The translations under genes were made by a program, and so were the position numbers. A DNA stretch of 64,000 nt from Blattamonas nauphoetae. Taxonomy: Eukaryota; Preaxostyla; Oxymonadida. Each line of letters starts with the position of its first letter. Positions within the stretch are counted from its first letter, which is position 1. Location: positions 62,001 to 126,000 of the forward strand of contig JARBJD010000047.1 in assembly GCA_033064195.1 (NCBI GenBank), given 5' to 3'. The notes beneath the pieces are model-generated. The model was not told the DNA's origin. It saw only the letters and a program-made list of their open reading frames with translations, and searched no databases. This document shows, piece by piece, positions 1 through 10,936 of the stretch.

Positions 1-1706
1 ACGACAACCTCCAGCCGTCAGCACTCGCTGCACTGACAACACTGGCTGAGATTACACTCAATCTAGCCTTCCCCTATTTTCGAAAGTCGAGCTTGCCTGA
101 AGCGGACGAAGAGAGTAGACACATCAACTTTGTCCATCTCTTCCCCTTTCTTGGCGTTGAATCACAAACCATGCTTCTGTCGTCGTTCTACAAGTTCTAC
201 CATTCAAACACACAGTCTATCAGTGGATCTTTGGTTGGAAATGTGAAAGTCTTGGTCGAGATGGCGACAGTGAATTCATACAACACTCCTATCGCTCTCC
301 TCACCGTAATGCGGAATGTAATTGATCTCTTCTCACCAACAGATCGAGTTTCTCCCCGAATCGTTCACAATTTCAGAAATCTGGTGAAATTCGAAACGTT
401 AATCGTAGAGAAGCTGAACACCGCTGATGGCGAGGAGAGATGGAAGCTTCTGACACAGTTGTCTGTTCTTTCAATAGACATTCCAAACATCGCGAACGAG
501 CTGATTAAAACCGAGAACGATGCACAAGCACTGTTTCTCTTGTCGATCCACAAAATCAGATTCACCCCAACCCTCGACCTCCACCTCGACTCAAATCCTG
601 CTGCCTTCGATCGTGTTGTCGAGCTGGCTGGTCACGTAAACAATCTTCCGTTAGTTTCTGTCGCAATGGAGCACATCGGCAAAACTGTGGAGACACACGT
701 CCTTCCACCATCCGCTCCCAGAATGTTCAAAATCGAGCCGAAACGGGAAATGTGTGAACTTGTGCTCAGCACACTTCATGGGATGGCTGCGTGTCGTCGG
801 GAAGGAGTGGAGGAGGGATGGACTGTGGGAAGGGACGAGGTCACATCGCAGATTGTGGATTCGTGCTTGAAAATGCTTCGAGTTCTGATGAGTGCCGAGT
901 CTTTCGACCCAACACCGTTCGTCGACTCTCTGATCTCACTCACTGTGACAACAGATCCCTCTCTTCTTCGCTCGATCCTGATGGTCCTTCAGGAGATCGA
1001 AGAGCGAACCAGAAACACGACAACACCCTTCTCGATCTGCATAGCCACTGCTCCTTTCAGAGGCATTCACGAATCATCCGTCACTCAACAACCACTCCCT
1101 TCCATCGTCGCCAACATCCTTCTTTTCGCCAGCATCGCGGTCCTGCGAAGTTCATCTCAACGAGACGACTCTTTCTCGCCCCATCAAGTCCTTCAGGGAC
1201 TCAAGGAGAATCTGGTTACCGACATCACGAAGGAAACAGCGAAGACTGTCTGTCTCGTTTTGGAGGAGGAACGAGCAAGATCTGGAACATCTCGGACACC
1301 TGGTGTTTCCATTACAATCAGTCTCGATCAAGCGAGCAGATTCACAACACCCCAACAGCTCTTCCTCACCCTCTTCCAAATGATCCGTCCAGACGATCCA
1401 TCAACGATCACTGCGTCAAAACTCATTCCACTCGCTCCCTTCTTCACTCGAATTCTCACAATTGTCGTTCCTTCATCGCCAGACAGAGTTGAGTTTCCTT
1501 TCCTTCGATCCAAGTACTCACAACTGTGTGACAGCTTCATCACTCTCGTTCTGAGCCTCATCAACCCCAACAATCCAACTGACCTCTCGTTCCATCCTCT
1601 CTCCTCACTTCTCTCCGTCCTCTCCCTCGCTCTTGTTCGTCTGGACTCAATCACATCATCATCACTGGAGCTTCACAGCAGATTCAACGATCTGTTCGAC
1701 TTATAA
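1..1706 (+). CDS. Helical-repeat hypothetical protein, 5' end outside window
   Basis: An open frame runs from the window edge (first full codon at 3) to a TAA at 1704-1706, giving 567 visible residues, so the true start lies upstream. The protein is rich in Leu, Ser, Thr and Pro and looks mostly alpha-helical, with no catalytic motif seen. I recognise it as one of the large ARM-like hypothetical families expanded in oxymonads; this is from memory and no function is known. Codon use is balanced and the frame is clean over 1.7 kb, so it is real coding DNA. The sequence after the stop still encodes family-like residues (VIQSNPKARQAVLALTEEG), which suggests the TAA is a premature stop in a decaying gene rather than the natural end. 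Confidence 0.75.
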   Translation, partial: DNLQPSALAALTTLAEITLNLAFPYFRKSSLPEADEESRHINFVHLFPFLGVESQTMLLSSFYKFYHSNTQSISGSLVGNVKVLVEMATVNSYNTPIALLTVMRNVIDLFSPTDRVSPRIVHNFRNLVKFETLIVEKLNTADGEERWKLLTQLSVLSIDIPNIANELIKTENDAQALFLLSIHKIRFTPTLDLHLDSNPAAFDRVVELAGHVNNLPLVSVAMEHIGKTVETHVLPPSAPRMFKIEPKREMCELVLSTLHGMAACRREGVEEGWTVGRDEVTSQIVDSCLKMLRVLMSAESFDPTPFVDSLISLTVTTDPSLLRSILMVLQEIEERTRNTTTPFSICIATAPFRGIHESSVTQQPLPSIVANILLFASIAVLRSSSQRDDSFSPHQVLQGLKENLVTDITKETAKTVCLVLEEERARSGTSRTPGVSITISLDQASRFTTPQQLFLTLFQMIRPDDPSTITASKLIPLAPFFTRILTIVVPSSPDRVEFPFLRSKYSQLCDSFITLVLSLINPNNPTDLSFHPLSSLLSVLSLALVRLDSITSSSLELHSRFNDLFDL

Positions 1707-2023
1707 GTGATTCAATCCAACCCGAAAGCGAGGCAGGCTGTGCTCGCTCTGACTGAGGAAGGGATAGAAGACAGATTCGAAATCACAATTGAGTCATTCT
1801 CGAATGCCCCTCCGAACAAGTGGAAAGGAGCGAACACACAACATCCTTCGTATCGCTTCATTCCCGGTCAGCTGGGTGGGTGGATCAATGTTCATCATCC
1901 GCAGAATTTCCATCAAGTTCCTCCAATTGCTGTTGGCCTGTTAAGCTGTGTCCAGTCGAGGTGGCAATGTCCAGTCCAATGTCCAGTCTCCTATTTAGGA
2001 GCCGAGGGAGTTCATAAAACCGG
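1707..2023 (+). pseudogene. Decayed 3' continuation of the upstream gene
   Basis: Directly after the TAA the same frame continues with coding-like sequence (to about EGIEDRFE). The likeness then moves to another frame, 1820-2017, which reads SFVSLHSRSAGWVDQ and on to CCWPVKLCPV. A stop plus a frame change in what looks like one protein tail indicates decay. The region also holds repeated GTCCAGTC-type words (1955-1990). The function is unknown. A retained intron cannot explain the in-frame TAA, because no GT-AG pair restores the frame that I can find. Confidence 0.5.
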
Positions 2024-2519
2024 GCAATGGGTGAAATCCAAGTCATTGCAACAAAATGACTCGAAACGACAAGGGAAGGTGTTCTGTGGGCAGAGTAGAG
2101 ATATTTCAGCAGATTGAGGTCAATTGTGTCCGGAGAACTGAATTCTCGGATGGAAATGGGATGATCATTCCAAACCACATCCTTTTCTCCTCGAATTATC
2201 AATTCTACAAACATATTCTTGCAGCAATGATCTCAAAGATGGAATAATTGACATGGCGAGGGTGGATATCAGAACCTGGCTGGTAAAAATGACACAAGGC
2301 AAAACAGTGTGATTAGTGACGAATTAAGTGAAAAGAAGACAAAAGATACGGCAGCCGACCTTCAGCTTGTTGTGATTCTTCTGAATTTCCTTCGACGATT
2401 GGCTCAGTCTATTTTAGGGCTGGTTGAGATCTTACAAACATCAACAGCGCGTCTATGTTCGTTCTTCCTCGCATCCCCTTCCTTGTTTGCTTTTCATTCA
2501 CCGTCACTCCCTGTTCAGA

Positions 2520-2810
2520 TCGAAGCGAGCGTCCAAGAATCTTTGATTCCCCTCCTTTCCGATTTTCGCAAGTGTGATCATCAAGGCCATGTACAAGTAG
2601 AAATACGCCGAGTTCGAAGAGACCAGAACACAAATTCAGTCCAGGGTGTCTGTGTATGACCAAAAAAGAGTAGGTGAGACCGTTAACAAGTGTGATCATG
2701 ATTTAGAGGAAGGTCTTGAGGAAAGCGATTGTGAAGAATACCCGGTTGAAGAAGCTGTGTTCAACGACGTTGACTTCGTTGGAGCATTGTCGTGTGGGGG
2801 GAAATGTTGA
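2520..2810 (+). pseudogene. Remnant of a helical/acidic hypothetical protein
   Basis: One reading frame ending at TGA 2808-2810 encodes a coherent acidic segment (including DLEEGLEESDCEEYPVEEAV) preceded by a coiled stretch (KYAEFEETRTQIQSR). The coherence is broken upstream by in-frame stops near 2538 and 2600, so this is a remnant. It resembles oxymonad hypothetical proteins, from memory. A MITE follows 44 bp downstream. No start codon or splice sites could be assigned. Confidence 0.4.
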
Positions 2811-2853
2811 ATTCTGGAGGTTAAGGAGAAAGATTTTGAAGAACGGAGATATC

Positions 2854-3374
2854 CAGGCTTCTGATTTGATCCCAGTGATCCCAGTCGGATCTGATCCCAC
2901 TAAATACCTACAATACCATTTCGTTTCTTTCATTTCAAAAAAGTCTTCTTATATATGATATTTGAATGGAAAAAAAAGTAAAAAGGAAAATGGTCACTTC
3001 ATAGATCATGAAAATGCAAACTTTGGGTGCTGCTGTTTCAGTTTGTTCTACAACAATAATTATTAAAACAAGTCGATAATGCGTTATTATGTCTTCTTTG
3101 ATGGTTTTTTCTCACTGACAAAAGTCAATGAAGGGAATACATCGAAAAAAGAAGTGTTGGTGATTGTGATCGTGCGTGTTTTTGGGAAATAAGAGCTGTC
3201 TGAAATATTGAAGAGCATTATGTGAAAACAAGAAGTGAATTGAACATGATTAATGAAGTGATAATGAGAAAATCTCAAAGGAAAAGAGTTGAAATTTGAT
3301 CTCAGTCCAAATTTAGGCACTGACATCAATTGATCCCAGTTTTACCTATTTTGATGGGACTACTCAGATGCCTG
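2854..3374. mobile_element. hAT-like MITE, 521 bp, copy 1
   Basis: This 521-bp element is almost identical to the one at 23219-23739 (one mismatch seen, near 3120). It starts CAGGCTTCTGA and its other end, reverse-complemented, starts CAGGCATCTGA. It is flanked by an 8-bp target duplication GAGATATC (2846-2853 and 3375-3382). Eight-bp duplications and CAGG-type ends fit the hAT superfamily. It has no transposase, so it is non-autonomous. Subterminal TGATCCCAG words recur near both ends. Confidence 0.88.
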
Positions 3375-3766
3375 GAGATATCTCTTGAGAGGACAATGAA
3401 GATGAGATGAAATTTCTGGGAATTCATTCTGACAAACCTTGTATCGATGATAAATGCTTCTCTTCCATTGTTTTCGCAAAGTATTTCATTGTCCTGAACT
3501 TTCGGTTCTTCTTTCTTCTCGACTTGTTTTGTTGATTCCTTATTTTCTTCACCGATTGATTCGGCCATCGTTTGATCAGTTAGAGTTACAACAAGTGCAA
3601 CAGTGTGTTCTTGTTCAATCTTGTTCTGGCTGGGTTCTGGAGACTTCACTTCCTTTGGAATCACAACTGTCTTCGAATCTTTCTTCTCATCATCTGATTC
3701 CATATTCCTAGCTACCATCTCCTCTGATTCTTGCCTCTTCGCCTTGGCCTGTTTCGCGATCTGCTC
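3326..3766 (-). CDS. Lys/Glu-rich protein fragment with MITE-supplied tail
   Basis: The exon 3438-3766 reads a highly charged, probably coiled or disordered segment (AKQAKAKRQESEEMVARN and onward, ending EAFIIDTR). A GT-AG intron at 3384-3437 (54 nt) leads to a last exon at 3383. The ancestral tail would have been DISVLQNLSP then TAA. The 521-bp MITE landed in this last exon just after the intron, so the frame now runs into the element and ends at a stop at 3326-3328, replacing about seven residues with about fifteen element-encoded ones. The 5' side begins after a stop near 3767, so earlier exons must lie upstream and were not found. Function unknown. Confidence 0.5.
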   Translation of the reverse strand, partial: EQIAKQAKAKRQESEEMVARNMESDDEKKDSKTVVIPKEVKSPEPSQNKIEQEHTVALVVTLTDQTMAESIGEENKESTKQVEKKEEPKVQDNEILCENNGREAFIIDTRFVRMNSQKFHLIFIVLSRDISRHLSSPIKIGKTGIN

Positions 3767-3779
3767 AAATCTCCCTTAA

Positions 3780-5080
3780 CTCCCGATCTATATGTCGAAT
3801 GTGAAGATATGAATGAGGAGGGTCAAATACGATGAAAAATGTCAAAAAAATGAATAAGCAAGAGATTCAAACCGATGGCAACAGATCTCCCATCCAAGTG
3901 CATATTGGGGAACAATATGCCCGTCGTCTTGGAGGTTCCCTTTGAAAATACTCAGAGTCCATTTTCTACCAATTCGATGACAGTTGTTCATTTCTTCTCA
4001 GAGGAGAAGAAGACTGAAATTGCGGTTGTGCAGCTTTCTCGCATGTGGATGAATGAACACCATTTTCCTGCGAGAGATGGAGAGACAGAGTGAAGGAAGT
4101 GGCAATAAATTGAAAAAAAAGAGAGAAAACACAGTCAATGATGACTCAAACTGTTCTGAGTTTGGTCACATCTAGTGGCAGCAAAATGCAGAGATGAAGG
4201 CACTACCTCGCTCAAACAAAGTGATGAGGTCTAAGACTAATCAAAAAAGTGAGAGATGGGTGGTAATATCACACCAACATCGAAATGGAGAAGCAACTGT
4301 GACCCTTCATTGATGTTGATTGGACGTCCAGGACTGGATGTCCAATCGGACAGTCCATTTTTGCCGACTCTTTGAAAACTTCAAAAACGGTATGCACTAA
4401 TTGAGAAGACATCAGAACAAAAGTATCAGCGAAATGTCCAATGACATCCAATGACGTCCAATGGTGGGTGGATCAAGCAACTCGTCACTAGAAGAAGAGT
4501 ATCATCGGATTCTCACCATTTCGCTGATTTTCAAGAGACTATTCTCATTTTCAAGTGAAAGGAAACAAATATATGGAATGAGAGTAAAATGAACAGGATC
4601 AAAATTGAATAGCCAATCGAAGTCAATTGTCCAGTCCAACGCTGGCACCGTCCAATCCAATTAACATGCCAAAATTGCTGCTGTTCAACCCGGTCCATTC
4701 AATTATCCTCCTCCGTTCCTTCCTCCAGTGACGAATGTGTATGGGATTCACCAGTTGCAACATCCGCCTGGAAATGATAACCAGCTTGACGATTCATTAT
4801 TTGATTGAGAATGCAAGTGACAGTCACTCAGAACAAAACTTTCACTCTGCTAGTCTCACACTTCAGGAGATTCTCTTTTTCTGACTTGGAGTTTGTTTCA
4901 AAACCTGAATCTGGTCAGAAGATGATGCAGTTCCCATGATACTATCCTATGCCAAATTGTGTGATCCTTTTCGTGTGTTGAACATGAACAATGAAATGAC
5001 CAGAATAATGAAAGTGAGGAGTTCGTTTGTTGACAAAAATGAATGCGACGGAATCTTCACTCTAATTCTCGACATGGAAT
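3780..5080. other. Long stretch without a recognisable gene
   Basis: I see no convincing gene here. Short open frames (3875-4093 plus, 4269-4451 minus, 4936-5145 plus) have no family likeness. The stretch 4310-4680 contains several copies of GTCCAATG-type words, including three nearly adjacent copies at 4438-4462 (TCCAATGACA, TCCAATGACG, TCCAATGGTG) and related words near 4315-4355 and 4630-4665. Similar words occur near 1955-1990. This may be decayed repeat DNA. Confidence 0.4.
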
Positions 5081-5088
5081 TGCATCAT

Positions 5089-6285
5089 TCACATGTTTTG
5101 ACTGTTTACATTCGCTCCAAGGAAGTGCACCACAATCTTGATTGAATACTGATTCTTGACGAAGAGGAAGTCCAAAACATCCTGCCAACCTTCCTCCAGA
5201 AGGGACAGAATTGAACTTCGAGATATCTTCCTTTCTACTCTTTCATAGCTAGAAAAGCGTACGTGTTGAATAAGAAGTTCGAGTACATGTTCGCATTCGA
5301 ATGAAGGGCCGTCGATAAACAATCCACGGACAAAGTGAGAGAAGAAGCCGACCCTTCCGAGATACAGGGCAACCACGCGCTGACTACACAGTCTGCAGAC
5401 TTTGAGGAACACTTCATCTCGATCCCTGAGTTCTCTCCAGGTGGTGGATTTGTGGAGAAAGTTGTGCTTGATGAGTACGTCGACGGATGCTGTGAGCAGT
5501 CGATCGAGCTGCCTTTGATCCATTTGTGTCGCACAATTGGAGATTTGAGGCAAGACCTTCAACGCAAAGTTGTGGAGGTGCCAATCGGCATGCTTGAAAC
5601 AGAGATGGCCATCGTTGATGGTTCGGATTGCGACACCGACCGTTTCCAGATCGATGCTGTCCCATTCATCAAATCTTGGCTGAAGGGTCGTTGGCTTCGG
5701 TCTGAGGAGACTGTTGATCGGACAAAGATCGAAACAGTCATGGTGGAGAGAGAGGAGTGACTGGAAGGCGTGAAAGTATTGTTCTGCTGATCTCCCAGCT
5801 TTTCTAAACAAGTTCGGAAGATACACTGATTTGAGCTGGTCTTTATGGAATGAGCTGATCCGAAGAGTGGTGTCGTCGTCGATTGGAGAGTCGCTTTCGG
5901 ACAGAGCAACAATTCTGTCGACAATTTTGAGCATTTCATCATCGGAGAGAGAGCACACAAGTTCAGAAGTGAGGATGACGAGAGGGCAGCTGCATCCATT
6001 TCCATTCTCAATTCAGCTCGAAATGGTCGTGTCAGGCTGTTTTTGTCGTTATATTGAAAGAAAAAAGTGAACAAGCTCACGACGGTATTGCAGCTGGTGT
6101 GTGGGACCAAGGCAAACGGATGGAGTGAGAGATGGACCATGTAATCTCTGATTTGATTGAGGAATGAGAGATGGATCTCGTTAAGTGTGCTGCGAGAAAT
6201 GTCATCTTCTGCCCAGCTTGTAACACGTTGTATGTCTCCAAGAGAGTCGCTCATCAAATCGACGAGTTGGGTGTGGAGCGAGAAG
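5089..6285 (-). pseudogene. C-terminal half of a helical-repeat gene split by a retroelement
   Basis: The minus strand encodes the continuation of the protein whose N-terminal half lies at 10937-12474. It resumes at the AAG boundary with FSLHTQLVDLMSDSLGD, then VHLSLHPFALVP, and later SLSDDEMLKIVDRIVALSES, DQLKSVYLPNLFRKAGR and LLEEGWQDVLDFLFVK, ending GANVNSQNM at 5089. These blocks match, from memory, a multi-copy oxymonad hypothetical family of helical-repeat proteins with no known function. Around 5960-6070 the frame changes: one change may be an intron near 6010-6060, but the step at SSSS to LTSELVCSL near 5970 has no obvious splice sites and looks like a small deletion. The gene is therefore probably dead even apart from the insertion. 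Confidence 0.6.
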
Positions 6286-6366
6286 CACCGCCCTTCCAGT
6301 AGGTGCTGTTCAAACCTCGGTCCCTCTGATATTGAGAAGTGGTCCGAAGTAAGGGATTCGGTCCAA
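6286..6366. repeat. Left inverted terminal repeat of the DIRS-type element
   Basis: It starts CACCGCCCTTCC. Positions 6323-6366 are the exact reverse complement of 10877-10920, and the first 52 bp are exactly complementary to 10544-10595. Confidence 0.85.
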
Positions 6367-9300
6367 GATGAACACAATGATTATGAACACTTCAGAAATT
6401 TCCTTCCTCCTTCACGTTACTCTTTGTCGAAATTCCGCAAGAAGCTCTCCGACAAGATGTAGGTGACCTACGAGACGTAGAATCGATTCACATTTTTATG
6501 ACAAACGAATCGAGGATTCAACCGGTTCAATCCTCGTTTCTCGTTTCTCCAGCCCTCCAATTATCTCGCACTCATTATCAATCCACTATTTCGCCCCAAT
6601 GAGGCAAAAGCTCGAAGTAACAACCTTCCAGGCGGCTTTCCAAAGACTTGATCACAAAATTCTTCAGAATCAACAAGTCTCCCTTCTGACGATGTATATG
6701 CCTCCTTTCACCAGGATAGTCCTCCTTCCTGGGCGAAACCTCCCTTCTTTGACGGACTTGCAGTGAAAATGATGAAGACAAAGATGATCATCCAATTCAT
6801 CTCAAATGCGTTCAGATTCATTTTGAAGGAGGAAGGGTTGAAGATACGAAAAGAACAACAAGTTTACATTCAACTCCGGCACTTCGGAGTTCACTTATCT
6901 ATCGGACGCAACGTCCGATTCCAGGCATGACGAACATGCGGAAAAACCTGCTGATATGAATGAGTAGAGGAGGAAAAATGTTTCTAAGATATTGAAATAT
7001 TAGCCTTTTGTTGGATCTATGCTTGACCAATCCTTTATTCGCGACATCAGCACACCCCAACTTTTCCAACGGTCCGGAGTTTCCAAACCAAGACCTTCAC
7101 TCAAGCAACACCTCTGACAGTGTACGAGGTGTCCAGAAACACCTGCTGGGTCACTTAACACGTTCAAGCCAGAACAATATTGAGTTAGACCATTCGAGAC
7201 GCCTAGACGCATGTCGACTCAATCTGAGGAGAGATTAACCGTATACAGCAAGAAAGCAACGACTAGGGGTCGATCTCCATAACCTATGAAATGAAAGCGG
7301 GGTGTATACAGCCGCGTCACACGTCGAGGGTCATCATCCGAACCATGGAATCAAGACATTGATTCCCAAACAATTGTGCGGCAGATATCGACTTTTACAA
7401 CCTCTATACTATTTGACTCCACACACGGTCAGGAATTCGATTGGCTAGGACTCCAGAAGTGCCCACACATATCATGCGTGATTCAGCATCAAAGTGGTCT
7501 GAGCTGCCATGGGAACAAACAAGATCCTCAGCAATGGAGGAAACATGCGAAACATTGATGATTGTTCAGCAAATAGAGAGTCTTTTATGTGGAGTGGACA
7601 GGTCATCTTCGACGAATCGGAGATGTTCAAAGCTCACGTTCCGGTCACGCTAGAACCTTCCTAATAACCAATTCCACTTCGTCGGCATGGTGTTTCACCG
7701 ATGCGAACACTCTTTCCGGAAAAATAACACCCAGATCAACCAAGTTACAAACAGATTCATTTCGCGCCCTTGAGCCGCACCTCGTGAGGAAAAATTCCCT
7801 CAATCCGACAAAGGCAGCAATATCTGGCATCAATTGTTGGCAGGGAGCTTAAAGCAAAAGGGATCCTCGTTTTAGAGAATCCCGGACTCGACTGGACATC
7901 AAGCGCTTCTAGGACACAGATCGGTCGCCTTTCGTCACGAAGAGTCTCTTACGACCAACCAGACTCAATGAGCAGTCCTCATTCGGTACAACTAAAGAAC
8001 ATCATTACCCTCCCAGCATTTTTGACCCCGCAGATGCATCATCGTCAAAGGAGGAAGAGCACGAAGTAGCGTTGCTCCACGAAAACATTCACTGGGCGAA
8101 TAGACGAATTGATACCCTCCCTGATTTTCAGCGCTGGCTTGTTCTCGAGGACCTAAATCGCGGTCAGAATGGCTGACTCTGACAAGATCTGGAGATTTTT
8201 CCATCGTTGAAGCCGATACCAGACTCAGACTTCACATCAACGACTGACCAACCGCTCGTCCTATTTCACAATCTGACTGCCTCACTTGAGGAGCCGACCT
8301 CAGACAACCAAATTGCATTCGCTCCAACGGGGAGACTCCTGTACCAATCCCAATCAAATCTGGCTGAGTTAAACAAAACAGTTCCAATGGCGTCCCTCTG
8401 AGCCAGTCAAGGTCGGACAGATCTGGAAGCAGGTCGCCACGCAACTCAAGTTCCAGTTGCCGCGATTCAGACTATCGATGGAGGACAAAGATGTAGCGAG
8501 CGAAGTTGTCACCCATCTTTGACCTCTCCATCTCGAAGCTCGATCAGTGTTCCCCGTCATCGATGATGGCAGCATGGAGACGGCAGTGGCAGCTGTTCTC
8601 CACAGTGCAGTGAGAATTCTCCAGTCGTGCTTCAACGAAGTGTTATGGCAGCGTCTGAACATGGAGGGAAAAGCAATTCAGCCATCTTCATCACGAAAGA
8701 TCTCCCAATCTGACAGGGAACGAAGTAACCAAATAAATACATTGCGTAACCATCAACAACAAATCAGTCGACGTTTCGATTCAGAAAGATGACAAGGTGT
8801 TTGCCAAGGACTCTCTGATTTCGACAGAGTCATTCAACTGAACTCTTATTCAATAAGAGGTACTTCTGAGGGGTTCATGTGAAGGACGTCTGCTCATCTG
8901 CGTTCAACGGTTCACAGCAGTGAGACTCCTTTCTGACCCAAAGGGGCTTCTCTGCTCCAAAGAGAACTCCAACTCGCCGCACCGGTAATTACTCGGATCT
9001 AAAAGAACTCTCGTTCCGTCACAAACCATTTCTGTTCAAGCCCGACGAACTATCAATCGCCCTCACCCTCTCGCCCATATCATCTCACCGCTCTCATCTG
9101 TGGAACCTTGTACATGTCAGGACAAATATCTCCGTGGCATTATCATGGTCGTTTGAGAGAGTAGTGAACGATATCCTTGTCAAAGACTGCGGTTAGTCGC
9201 AGTGACAATAGGCGAACTGTCATCATATTGTTTGGCACTGAACACATCGGGGTATCAAGCAGACTCATGAAGCATTCGACTTGATCATGTATGGACAGTA

Positions 9301-10543
9301 ATTATCCGAGACATGATCGTTCGCTCACCGTCTTGCTCAGCTTCATTCGAGGGAAGAAATGGTGTCTAGTATTATGACTGAGTCCACTTTGACGATCGCA
9401 GTGGACAGACCAAGCTTGTCCAATCACCACGACGCATCATTCAACAACAAAGTCTATTCGACTAAACTTGGGGAAGACGTACTCGTCCACAAAGATCATT
9501 ACGCCTTCGAAGAACACACGCGTGATCTCGGTTCGAATAACTGGACGGTCAGATGATAGAAGAAGAATTTCTCGTCCACCACGACGAACTAGCAGCGAAT
9601 TCGCCCGTCACCTTTGCGAAGGCACAGTGTCTCACCTGTTGTCAATAAATGCTGACTCTACCAATTCGATGGAAACGGGTGAACTGTGAAAATCACAATG
9701 GTTGGCGACTTGTCACTATTCGAAGCCGTTCCACTGCAGCTGAAATTCGGGAAGAAGGACTCGACCACAAGTACTCCCCATACAATCAACGGACAGGGAA
9801 AGAACCTCCATTGAAGGGGAGATGTATTCATCACCTCTAAGGTTATCGGAAGAAGACAAACAGCGATCTGTTTCGTTCAAATGACGAACACAAACTTCAC
9901 CAATCTCACAGTCAACGGACGACGATCTTGGGCATCCAAACGAGCGGCCGCGTCAGTTTTTCCTGAATTCACTCACTGAAGTCGCGACAGATTGGGAACA
10001 AGGAAACGACATCACTCTGAAGGGACAGTCCTGAAAACAACGGATCCAACCATCGACTTAGCAACCGAACCTGGAAACAACGAGAAAGGGCTTGCATGGT
10101 CACATCTATCGGATTACCTGCAATATATCGCACCTCATGCAATGAGTACTGAACGACTCTCTCGCTCCAACAGCTGCTGACTCGAGACTCGAGTCCGAAT
10201 GGGACCAAGCCTCCAAACGCTTTCACCCACACTCATCGAGTACACACCGAGAAATATGTTGGATAAACATCAACCTGCGATGAATCGTCTCTTCTCGATG
10301 CTTCACGGCGACAGTACACCGACCAGAATGAGTCTGATCAGAAGGCTACAGATGTCAGAACTGCGATACCGCCATACATTTCTCGTCAACCACGTAATCA
10401 AGACTACTCTGCGGCCTGTGGCAGCCCTTTCGAAGGGAGTCACGGTCTCTCTGACGAGCATGGTCCAAAGAGTGAAACCCAAGATAATGGATGCTTTTTC
10501 TTTCAGCTCATCTATCACTTATTTTCTTTCTGTTCCTTTCAAG

Positions 10544-10619
10544 TCTCAATATCAGAGGGACCGAGGTTTGAACAGCACCTACTGGAAGGGCGGTGCTTGT
10601 AACAAACCGAGGTTCCTCT
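10544..10619. repeat. Internal complementary region of the DIRS-type element
   Basis: Bases 10544-10595 complement the left outer end (52 of 52), 10596-10598 is CTT, and 10599-10619 complement the right outer end (21 of 21). This is the layout expected of a circle junction template in DIRS elements. Confidence 0.85.
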
Positions 10620-10876
10620 TGATGACCTACTACCACAGGCCGCGAGGGGCAGGGGGCCAGTTTACCAGTTCCCTTTGGAACTCTCTTTACAAAGACTTGC
10701 AACAGTTTTTTGCTCTCCGTTGGGGATTTTCTGTTGCAAGCATATAATAGTTTTTGTTTCCTCTTTCGTCGCATCGCGACTGACCCTTTCTTCATGGGTT
10801 CGCCCTGATGATTGGAAAATGTAAGGTGACCAGAATCTTCTAAGTTTTGAAGTGTTCTTGTTCTCATTGGTCCTAT

Positions 10877-10936
10877 TTGGACCGAATCCCTTACTTCGGA
10901 CCACTTCTCAATATCAGAGGAACCTCGGTTTGTTAC
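10877..10936. repeat. Right inverted terminal repeat of the DIRS-type element
   Basis: It ends GGTTTGTTAC, followed by the flanking AAG. Bases 10877-10920 pair exactly with the left repeat; the last 16 bp differ from the left tip, as is usual for DIRS ends. Confidence 0.85.

Larger units (their letters stand above)
6286..10936. mobile_element. DIRS-type retroelement fossil, 4,651 bp, inside a host gene
   Basis: The element lies between two AAG trinucleotides (6283-6285 and 10937-10939). Its outer ends share a 44-bp perfect inverted repeat (6323-6366 against 10877-10920), each with a different short outer tip. Near the right end, 10544-10619 holds the perfect complement of the first 52 bp of the left end, then CTT (complement of AAG), then the perfect complement of the last 21 bp of the right end. 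This is the internal complementary region that defines DIRS retrotransposons, which integrate by tyrosine recombinase through a trinucleotide. The interior has no long open frame and is broken many times; weak likeness to reverse transcriptase/RNase H tails near 10.1 kb is uncertain. The ends look young, so this may be a copy moved in trans. Confidence 0.8.

Noticed and set aside
791-1492. 233-residue overlapping plus frame in the first gene
   Set aside because: Arg/His/Ser-rich shadow with no start context; the long frame open from the window edge has normal protein composition.
1704-1706. Alternative genetic code with TAA/TAG read as Gln, as in some oxymonads
   Set aside because: HSP90 ends exactly at MEEVD-TAA and CHMP1 ends right after its MIM helix with TAG, so these are stops here.
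4310-4680. CRISPR-like or satellite array from repeated GTCCAATG words
   Set aside because: Copies are few, irregularly spaced and imperfect, without spacer structure.
10199-10747. 182-residue plus frame as a host gene
   Set aside because: It lies inside the fossil element and crosses its internal complementary region.
10596-10936. A separate small transposon of about 340 bp with 24-bp inverted ends
   Set aside because: No target duplication fits it, and its left part together with 10544-10595 is better explained as the internal complementary region and right end of the DIRS-type element.
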